NCBI GenBank assembly: GCA_003218935.1
Contig: QHPA01000128.1
Span: 1-5,783, forward strand
Reading direction: 5' to 3'
Length of the DNA stretch: 5,783 nucleotides
Origin: Verrucomicrobiota bacterium
Lineage (GTDB): Bacteria > Verrucomicrobiota > Verrucomicrobiia > Limisphaerales > AV2
This document shows, one piece after another, positions 1 through 4,950 of the stretch. The translations under genes were made by a program, and so were the position numbers. Each line of letters begins with the position of its first letter. Position 1 is the first letter of the stretch. The notes below the pieces were generated by a model that ran no database searches, was not told the DNA's origin, and worked only from the letters and a program-made list of their open reading frames with translations.

Positions 1-106
1 GAAGCATTCTGTTGGCGGAAGATAACCCGAACGACGTGGAGTTGGGCCAATCCGGACAAGGTCAGCTCCACGTCGTTCGGGTTATCTTCCGCCAACAGAA
101 TGCTTC
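1..106. repeat. Long inverted repeat (fold-back) at the left edge
   Basis: Bases 1-41 are the exact reverse complement of bases 66-106, with a 24-base spacer (42-65). The left arm begins at the first base of the window, so the true arm length is unknown. Both arms encode the same response-regulator N-terminus (SILLAEDNPNDVEL), once on each strand. Only the minus-strand copy has a start codon and a ribosome binding site in front of it. A natural 41-bp perfect stem made of coding sequence would be very unusual. A fold-back chimera at a contig end (library, amplification or assembly artefact) explains it more simply. The repeat itself is certain; the explanation is inference. Confidence 0.95.
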
Positions 107-119
107 TGAGCTCTTCCAT
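1..119 (-). CDS. CheY/Rcp1-like response regulator, N-terminal fragment
   Basis: Only the first codons of this minus-strand gene are present. The start ATG (119-117) gives MEELRSILLAEDNPNDVELT, the classic opening of a stand-alone receiver domain, with the acidic pair E-D of the Mg-binding pocket at residues 11-12. Regulators opening with an EDNPNDVEL-type stretch usually belong to the Rcp1-like single-domain group, which take phosphate from PAS, GAF or phytochrome-type kinases. A strong GAGGAG sits 9 bases upstream of the ATG. A GTG seven codons further up is in frame but has no ribosome binding site. The reading stays open to base 1, but beyond about residue 26 it enters the fold-back arm, so those residues are probably not the native protein. 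The phosphoacceptor Asp and the rest of the domain are not in the window. The gene lies downstream of, and on the same strand as, the NarL-type regulator. Confidence 0.7.
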   Translation of the reverse strand, partial: MEELRSILLAEDNPNDVELTLSGLAQLHVVRVIFRQQNA

Positions 120-394
120 GTTGTTCAGCTCCTCTTTCACGAGTTCAATCGGAGCCAGGAAACCGACGCCACAACCTCAATATAAGTGGTCTGTCAAGAA
201 GCGCGTTAACCTAAGGTTCCTGCGAAATTTGAAAGGCCGCAACAGAAGGAAAGTGCGGATTTTGCTGTAACGTAAAACTACGGAGGCGACGATGAGGAAA
301 AGTCCGCTCCGGCATCAGCGGAAGACGATCCCGTCGGGTCATTGGAGTCTTTTCCGAATACCGTCCCCGGCGTGGGCCCGGGAGGTGCCGCTCC
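120..394. other. Intergenic stretch between two response regulators
   Basis: These 275 bases separate the end of the NarL-type regulator from the start of the Rcp1-like regulator. I see no convincing gene, RNA or terminator. The minus strand has a TTGACA at 197-192 and a TATATT at 184-179, but only 7 bases separate them, so they do not form one standard sigma-70 promoter. A plus-strand ORF of 43 codons (292-423) has a GGAGG in front of it, but its composition (Pro, Arg and Trp rich) and its overlap with the regulator's 3' end argue against it being a gene. The gap is long enough for the Rcp1-like gene to have its own promoter. Confidence 0.5.
129..137 (-). promoter_or_regulatory. Ribosome binding site of the Rcp1-like regulator
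   Basis: The minus strand reads AAAGAGGAG here, followed by 9 bases and the ATG at 119-117. This is the strongest Shine-Dalgarno match in the left third of the window. It decides in favour of the ATG over the in-frame GTG upstream, and it shows that the minus-strand copy of the inverted repeat is the genuine gene start. Confidence 0.65.
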
Positions 395-1060
395 TCATGC
401 CAGACTGGCCATGCCCTGACTGATGGCGAACTTGGTCAAACCGGCCGTGCTGTGGATGTTCAGCTTTCGCATGATGCGGGCACGATGGGTCTCCACCGTT
501 CGGACGCTCAGCCCAAGCTTGGACGCGATGCTTTTGTTGCTGTAGCCCTCGGCGATCAAAGCGAGCACTTCGCGCTCGCGGTCGGACAGTTCTTCCTCGC
601 CGGATTTCCGACGACCGGAACTGGTGACGTAATCGTTGAGCACAAAATGAGCAACATCGGGACTGAAAAAAGCCTCGCCGCGGTTCACCTGTTCAATCGC
701 CTGCACCAGTTCTTTCGGCGAAGTATCCTTCAACACGTAACCCCGCGCCCCGGCCTGGACAATCTGCAGCACGTATTCCTTATTGTTGTGCACGGTGAGA
801 ATCAGCACCCTGGTTTGGGGAGCCTCCCGGCGCAGCAGACGCGTTGCCTCCAACCCGTTCGTGCGCGGCAGATTGATGTCCATCAGCACAATGTCGGGGT
901 TTAACTCCTTCGCTTTGACAAGGGCTTCCCGTCCGTCAGCGGCCTCGCCGACAATTTCCAGTTGCTTGTGAGGGTGCAGACAGGACCGGATGCCTTCCCG
1001 CACCAGCGGATGGTCGTCCACCAGCAACAGCCGGATTTTCCGTTTGGTTCGTTTGTTCAT
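395..1060 (-). CDS. NarL/FixJ-family response regulator (receiver + LuxR-type HTH)
   Basis: This is a 221-residue two-domain regulator of normal family length. The receiver domain (about residues 9-125) has the acidic pair D15-D16, the phosphoacceptor D61 in the LMDINLP motif, the switch Thr T89 and the conserved K111 in YVLKDTSP. The LuxR/GerE helix-turn-helix (about residues 157-216) begins ELSDREREVLALIAEGYSNK and includes the recognition helix around SVRTVETHRARIMRKL. Once phosphorylated, such proteins usually dimerise and bind promoter DNA; the target genes cannot be told from this window. The ATG start has only a weak AGGA directly in front of it. However, it overlaps the TGA that ends the displaced C-terminal part of the upstream kinase (ATGA), which points to translational coupling in an ancestral kinase-regulator operon. 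All catalytic residues are intact, so the regulator may still work even if its kinase is broken. Confidence 0.95.
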   Translation of the reverse strand: MNKRTKRKIRLLLVDDHPLVREGIRSCLHPHKQLEIVGEAADGREALVKAKELNPDIVLMDINLPRTNGLEATRLLRREAPQTRVLILTVHNNKEYVLQIVQAGARGYVLKDTSPKELVQAIEQVNRGEAFFSPDVAHFVLNDYVTSSGRRKSGEEELSDREREVLALIAEGYSNKSIASKLGLSVRTVETHRARIMRKLNIHSTAGLTKFAISQGMASLA

Positions 1061-1200
1061 GTCCTGGCCGGCTCGGCGTTGAATGAGCGACCGAGCGGGA
1101 CCTTCACGACGATCTCGGTTCCCTGGCCTGGACTGGAAATCACCTCCAGTGTGCCGCCCAGAAACGCGGCCCGTTCGCGCATGTTCACCGCATCATGTCC
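1057..1200 (-). pseudogene. Displaced C-terminal end of the histidine kinase ATPase domain
   Basis: On the minus strand, in a different frame from the kinase ORF, bases 1200-1057 encode GHDAVN followed by MRERAAFLGG and then a stretch containing SSPGQGTEIVVKVPL, up to a TGA at 1059-1057. This is the usual last part of a NarX/DegS/LiaS-type HATPase domain: the G2-like MRERA helix, the LGG turn and the GQGTE strand. It has no start codon of its own with a ribosome binding site. It directly follows the premature stop of the kinase (1187-1185) and overlaps the regulator start by four bases. I read it as the severed tail of the same kinase gene, put out of frame by a deletion whose length is not a multiple of three. 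Whether the deletion is real or an assembly error cannot be decided here. Confidence 0.8.
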
Positions 1201-2756
1201 AGCGCCAGCCGGCTGGCCCGAGCGTGCTTTTCCACGTTGGTCAAAGCCTCCTGAATGATGCGGTAAAAAGTCAATTCGACATCGGCCGGGACCCGTTTAG
1301 GGAGGCGCCCAAAATTCAAATCGCAAGCGATGCCCGTCCGCTTCTGAAACTCCTCGCAAAGACTGCGCGCCGCCGCAGGCAGGCCGAGGTCATCCAATTC
1401 GCTCGGACGCAGGTTCCGTGAGATGCGTCGCACTTCCTGAAGCGCGTGCTCCAGCAGCTCGGTGGCTTTCGCCGCTTCATCGGCCAATTGTTCGTTGTCG
1501 TCGGAGATCTTCCCTCGAATGGATTGAACACGAAAACGGGCCGAGGCCAGCATTTGATTGACGCTGTCATGCAGCTCGCGCGCAACTCGATGCCGCTCCG
1601 CCTCCTGCGCTGCGACAATGCGCCGGGAAAGGCCTCGTAGCGCTTCCTCAGCACGACACCGTTCGGTGATGTCGATGGCTATTCCTCCGACAAATCGTTT
1701 GCGCGTGGCGTCGCGGAAAGGGAACTTGAACACGAGCCAGGAGTGCGGCTGACCGTCCGGACTGGGCACCCTTTCAAACGTTTGCAAGGTCTCGCCGGTG
1801 TTGAGGACCTTTTCGTCGTTGGCGCGCAGTTCGCGCGCCGTTTCCATGGAAAACAGTTCAAAATCGTCTTTCCCGGCGATGTCCTGCGGCGAGCAACCAA
1901 AGAAACGTTCGAAAGGCTGATTCACGTACACGTACCGAAACCCTCCGTCCTTCATCCAGGCGAGCGCGGATGTATTGTTCATGAAGGAGCTGAATCGCGT
2001 CTCGCTCTCTCGCAGTGCGGCTTCGGTCCGTTTCAGTTCCATGTCTTCCAGCGCAAGCGAGGTCAAGTCAGCAATCGAACCGGCGAAATTCTGCTCATCC
2101 GAGGTCCAGCGGCGCGGCGGGCCGATGTGCTCGTGGCAAACCACGCCGACAAGCTTTTCGCCCAGCCGGATCGGGGCGTCCAACATTGAGGTGATCCCCA
2201 ACGGACCGAGATAGTCGTCCGTGAATTCGCGCGTGCGCGGGTCGGTGCGGGCGTGGTGCGCGGCAATGATGAAGTCCCGTTCCAGCGCCTGGAAATAAGC
2301 CGGGTAATTCCTCACCGTGAGTTCGACGCCTTCCGAATGAAAATCCAGGCGGCGTTCGTACAGCTCAAAACAGCGGACCTGGGAGGCGTCCTGGTTGAAC
2401 AGCCAGACGCTGGCTCGCTCCACCTCCAGCGCCCGCGCGGCGGCCTCGGTGATACCCCGCAGCACGGCGCGCAGATCACCGTGGTGGTGGGCCCTGGCGT
2501 GGGTCAAATTCGCCAGCGCCTCGCTCTGTTTGCGCAAACGGCTCTCACTGCCGCTCAGGGGTTTTTCCCTCGCCTTGGCTCCCGTGAGTCTGCTGTCCCA
2601 CTCCCCTCCATTCGCCGTCTCCTCGAATTCTTCGGCGGCACCGTGAAAGGACTCGACCCGGCCTGGCACCGCACCCTCGCTGCCCCTTCCATGCAATTGC
2701 ACGCCTTCGTCAGGGTCCATCACCGCTACCGGAGTCGATTTATTCTTCTTCGGCAC
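1185..2756 (-). CDS. GAF-PAS sensor histidine kinase (HisKA_3 type), truncated in the ATPase domain
   Basis: Read from the GTG at 2756-2754 this is a 523-residue cytosolic sensor kinase with no membrane segment. In order: a polar, poorly conserved N-terminus (about 1-75); a GAF domain (about 77-240, with ITSMLDAPIRLGEKLVGVVC); a PAS domain (about 251-368, ending in FVGGIAIDITE); a HisKA_3 dimerisation domain with H396 in AERHRVARELHDSVNQ as the likely phosphorylated histidine; and the start of a HATPase domain with the N-box (RIIQEALTNVEKHA, N507). The frame then stops at MMR. The D/G1 box (DDGxGF type) is absent and the G2 region follows in another frame, so the product should not bind ATP or autophosphorylate. 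A longer reading to a TTG at 2876 overlaps the tatD stop, but its extra 40 residues look non-coding. The natural partner is the NarL-type regulator just downstream. The domain calls are firm; whether the truncation is real is uncertain. Confidence 0.85.
   Translation of the reverse strand: MPKKNKSTPVAVMDPDEGVQLHGRGSEGAVPGRVESFHGAAEEFEETANGGEWDSRLTGAKAREKPLSGSESRLRKQSEALANLTHARAHHHGDLRAVLRGITEAAARALEVERASVWLFNQDASQVRCFELYERRLDFHSEGVELTVRNYPAYFQALERDFIIAAHHARTDPRTREFTDDYLGPLGITSMLDAPIRLGEKLVGVVCHEHIGPPRRWTSDEQNFAGSIADLTSLALEDMELKRTEAALRESETRFSSFMNNTSALAWMKDGGFRYVYVNQPFERFFGCSPQDIAGKDDFELFSMETARELRANDEKVLNTGETLQTFERVPSPDGQPHSWLVFKFPFRDATRKRFVGGIAIDITERCRAEEALRGLSRRIVAAQEAERHRVARELHDSVNQMLASARFRVQSIRGKISDDNEQLADEAAKATELLEHALQEVRRISRNLRPSELDDLGLPAAARSLCEEFQKRTGIACDLNFGRLPKRVPADVELTFYRIIQEALTNVEKHARASRLALDMMR
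1204..1217. repeat. Perfect 14-bp palindrome at the kinase break point
   Basis: GCCAGCCGGCTGGC is its own reverse complement. It lies within the codons for the last recognisable N-box residues (HARASR region) of the kinase and immediately before the sequence where the reading frame of the domain changes. Very GC-rich hairpins of this kind can cause polymerase skipping or deletion, so its position may be the cause of the break. It could also be chance. Confidence 0.6.
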
Positions 2757-2759
2757 AAT

Positions 2760-2766
2760 CTTTCCT
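2760..2766 (-). promoter_or_regulatory. Ribosome binding site selecting the kinase GTG start
   Basis: The minus strand reads AGGAAAG here, with AGGA six bases from the GTG at 2756-2754. Neither of the other candidate starts has such a site: not the TTG at 2876, which overlaps the tatD stop, nor the ATG twelve codons inside the gene. With this start, the 116 bases between tatD and the kinase are intergenic. They are visibly richer in A and T (about 2780-2845) than the genes on either side, so a promoter could lie there, although I cannot point to a clear -35/-10 pair. Confidence 0.5.
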
Positions 2767-2872
2767 GCGTCAGACTTTCGGCGCGAGGTATGGTTAAACA
2801 CAATTGCGGGACTTTTTGAAAGACGATTTTCTGAAAAAATTCCTGGTGACGGACCGGTGGTTGCGGAAACCT

Positions 2873-3739
2873 TCAACCGTTCAGGTGCGAGCCCAGTTTC
2901 GGAAAGAATGCGCCGGCCGTCGTACAGGTGGCCCGGCTCAATTCCTCCAGCGAACAGCTTTTCACCTGCGCAACCAGTTCAGCCATTTCCTCCACATAAG
3001 CCGGTTCGCATCGCTGGCCGCGATAGGGCATCGGCGCCAGATACGGACAATCGGTTTCGAGCATAAATTGGTCAAGCGGCGTGGCCGCCACGGTCGCGCG
3101 AACATCCTGCGCGTTCTTGAACGTGAGGATGCCGGTGAAGCTGACGAGCGAACCCATCGCGAGAATCCGCCGCATGTCCGCCGCAGGGTTCACAAAACAA
3201 TGGAACACGCCGCGCACCTGGCCGGCCACCTGCTGCATCTGCGCCAGCACGTCCTCCATTGCGTCCCGCTGGTGGACCACACAGTTCAATCCAAATTCCG
3301 CAGCCACTTCCAGTTGCTGGCGGAAAATGGCGGCTTGCTTCTGTTTGTACCGGCCGTCGTCAGCGTCGGAACGCCCCGGCTGTTCCCCTGGCAAATGATG
3401 ATAATCCAAACCGACCTCCCCAATGGCCACGACTTTGGGATGACGCGCCAGCGCGCGCAGCGCCGGCCGCACGTCCTCCGTCGCCTCCGGCGCATGGCAC
3501 GGATGCCAGCCGACCGCGGCGTACACACCGGAAAACCGCTCGGCCAGCTTCACCGCCTGCACGCTGCTCTCGAGATTCGTGCCGATGGAAATGATTTTCA
3601 TAATGCCCGCCGCCTTGGCGCGCTCGATCACCTGGGGCAGGTCCTCGGCGAAGTCGGGATAATCCAGGTGAGCGTGGGTGTCGTAAAAAACCGGCATAGT
3701 CAGTTGTTCGCCATCGGTTGCCTGTTGCTGTGCGGTCAT
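2873..3739 (-). CDS. tatD: TatD-family metal-dependent deoxyribonuclease
   Basis: This is a 288-residue amidohydrolase-fold TIM barrel of the TatD/YcfH/YjjV family, cytoplasmic 3'-5' nucleases acting on DNA with divalent metal ions. The metal-binding set is complete: H22 and H24 in YDTHAHLDY, E108 in GEVGLDYH, H156 in VVHQRDA, H180 in GVFHCF and D230 in LETDCPYLAP. The protein is slightly longer than the usual 255-265 residues because of about 15 extra N-terminal residues and a short polar insert after GLDYH. The ATG at 3739 is preferred because a GAGG lies seven bases upstream. A GTG one codon earlier is also open, and the internal ATG at 3697 (MPVFYDTHAH) would give the classical family N-terminus but has no visible ribosome binding site. 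The gene is first in the minus-strand cluster and divergent from the isomerase-like gene. Members of this family include several paralogues, so the symbol is a family-level name. Confidence 0.92.
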   Translation of the reverse strand: MTAQQQATDGEQLTMPVFYDTHAHLDYPDFAEDLPQVIERAKAAGIMKIISIGTNLESSVQAVKLAERFSGVYAAVGWHPCHAPEATEDVRPALRALARHPKVVAIGEVGLDYHHLPGEQPGRSDADDGRYKQKQAAIFRQQLEVAAEFGLNCVVHQRDAMEDVLAQMQQVAGQVRGVFHCFVNPAADMRRILAMGSLVSFTGILTFKNAQDVRATVAATPLDQFMLETDCPYLAPMPYRGQRCEPAYVEEMAELVAQVKSCSLEELSRATCTTAGAFFPKLGSHLNG

Positions 3740-3855
3740 CACCTTGCCTCGGCAGCCGGCAATTCACAATCCGCCATCTGTATTGGCCGCTTTCCCATTG
3801 ATTTCTGCGGCCGAGCCCGGTAATTCTCAGCGCCAAAATCAAACATACCCCATTT
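3740..3855. promoter_or_regulatory. Divergent intergenic region, likely holding promoters for both sides
   Basis: These 116 bases lie between two divergent genes, so promoters for both are expected here. The best plus-strand candidate is TTGATT at 3798-3803, whose first four bases match the -35 consensus. It is followed 15 bases later by GGTAAT (3819-3824), which matches the last four positions of the -10 hexamer. The spacing is short and the match only moderate. No clear minus-strand promoter pair stands out. The plus-strand gene has no Shine-Dalgarno sequence before its ATG; the preceding bases are C and A rich. Confidence 0.3.
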
Positions 3856-4887
3856 ATGGCTCAGACCCGTTTCCATCCCAGTGTCGAAGGCGCGCAACAC
3901 GGTGCCAAAAATCTGGCGCAGTTCCTCGAATACGCGAAAAAATCGGGCGCGTCCGGCGCCCAGCCGTCCAACTACATGCTCCAGTCCGACAAAGGTCTCA
4001 AGAGCGCCAAGGAAATCACAGACACCTTCGCCAAGGCCAGGATGAATCTCGACGGAGTGTCGGCCCACTGTCCGTTCTGGGTCCACACGACGGCGTGGAC
4101 CGGCACCCCGACCATCCGCCCATTCATTCCCGGCGACATCGCGAAGAAATCAGTGGGTGAAATTGAGAAGTGGGCTGAGGATTATCTGTTGCGCCTGCTC
4201 GATTTGTGCGCCGAGTTGGGCGTCAAAGTCGTGCCGATGTTTTGGGGCGCGGCTTTTGGCTGGGAACTGGCGACCGGTTATCCTTGGGGCTTCTGGTCGG
4301 GCGGCGATTACGATCTCATCCAAGAAGGCCAGGACCGGTTTGTCAAAACGACCGCCAGGCTTCGCCAACACGCCAGCAGGCTTGGCCTTTATCTTTGTCA
4401 TGAGATTCATCCCGGCACCGCCGCCATGTGCGCGGACGATTTCAATCTGCTCGTGGGAATTTGCGACGGCGACAAATGCCTTGGAGTAAATGCCGACCCC
4501 TCCCACTGCTGGGAAGGCGAAAGCTGGGAGACGCGTTTCTTGAAAGTCGGGCCGCGGGTTTATGCCTGTCACGTGAAGAACTTCGTTATTCGTCCCGACG
4601 TGCCGCTACGCAGGATGGAGTCCGCCTGGCAAAAGCGCGCGATGCAGTTCACCGATCTGCCGTCCGGCGACCTGAACCTGACGCGCTACATCGAGTTGCT
4701 GGTGCGCATCGGCTATCCGCAGCGTTATTGCGAAACGATGGACAGGAAAAGCGCGCCGCTCGTCGTGGAAGCGGAGAGCGCCTATCGCGATCTCGATGCC
4801 ACCAGCGCCAACGGCATTCAATACGTGCGGGACAATCTCTGTTTCCCGCTGGCAGCCGGCTCCTTCGAGGAAGGAATGGGAGCATAA
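3856..4887 (+). CDS. Sugar phosphate isomerase/epimerase-like TIM-barrel protein
   Basis: This 343-residue protein belongs to the xylose isomerase-like TIM barrel (AP endonuclease 2) superfamily, whose members isomerise or epimerise sugars, inosose or keto-sugars using a bound divalent metal. Visible family landmarks are VSAHCPFW (H71), CHEIHPG (H182, E183, H185), NADPSH (D214, H217), ACHVKN (H239, K241) and VVEAES near residues 303-308. These fit the usual metal and substrate ligands, with an acidic residue near the end closing the site. There is no signal peptide, so it should be cytoplasmic. The substrate cannot be deduced: the family is broad, and the Trp/Phe-rich segment (about 128-150, with GYPWGFWSGGDYD) points to a distinct subgroup I cannot name. 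The ATG at 3856 fits the start of the conserved sequence but lacks a Shine-Dalgarno match, so translation may be weak or use another mechanism. It is monocistronic as far as seen, ending at a terminator. Confidence 0.88.
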   Translation: MAQTRFHPSVEGAQHGAKNLAQFLEYAKKSGASGAQPSNYMLQSDKGLKSAKEITDTFAKARMNLDGVSAHCPFWVHTTAWTGTPTIRPFIPGDIAKKSVGEIEKWAEDYLLRLLDLCAELGVKVVPMFWGAAFGWELATGYPWGFWSGGDYDLIQEGQDRFVKTTARLRQHASRLGLYLCHEIHPGTAAMCADDFNLLVGICDGDKCLGVNADPSHCWEGESWETRFLKVGPRVYACHVKNFVIRPDVPLRRMESAWQKRAMQFTDLPSGDLNLTRYIELLVRIGYPQRYCETMDRKSAPLVVEAESAYRDLDATSANGIQYVRDNLCFPLAAGSFEEGMGA

Positions 4888-4920
4888 GCGAAACGATCCG
4901 CCCGAAGGCGTTGCGAACAA

Positions 4921-4950
4921 GCGCGGACCAGGCCGCGCCCTTTCATTTTT
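4921..4950 (+). terminator. Rho-independent terminator of the isomerase-like gene
   Basis: GCGCGG (4921-4926) pairs perfectly with CCGCGC (4933-4938) around a six-base loop. It is followed by CC and the T-rich run TTTCATTTTT (4941-4950). It lies 34 bases after the plus-strand stop codon. The T-run overlaps the stop codon of the converging minus-strand gene, so the two transcripts share this end. On the minus strand the hairpin is followed only by a short TTGTT, so it should work mainly for the plus strand. Confidence 0.65.

Noticed and set aside
1..180. Plus-strand frame SILLAEDNPNDVELGQ... continuing to a stop near 180
   Set aside because: After the first 14 residues it is antisense of the minus-strand gene start; the match exists only because of the inverted repeat.
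179..197. TTGACA and TATATT on the minus strand upstream of the Rcp1-like regulator
   Set aside because: Only 7 bases separate them, and no -10-like hexamer lies 16-18 bases after the TTGACA, so they do not make one promoter.
366..382. CCCGG/CCGGG hairpin after the NarL-type regulator
   Set aside because: The stem is only 5 bp with a 7-base loop, and no T-run follows on the minus strand; it is not a convincing terminator.
1743..2189. Plus-strand ORF opposite the kinase PAS/GAF region
   Set aside because: It is the shadow of a GC-rich coding gene, with no family features; the minus frame has clear GAF and PAS motifs.
2757..2876. Extension of the kinase to the TTG at 2876
   Set aside because: There is no ribosome binding site, the region is AT-richer than the gene, and the 40 extra residues look non-coding; the GTG at 2756 has an AGGA at good spacing.
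2804..3823. Long plus-strand ORF opposite tatD (339 codons)
   Set aside because: It is His/Arg-rich, has no recognisable domain, and lies entirely antisense to a gene with a full set of TatD motifs and to its flanks.
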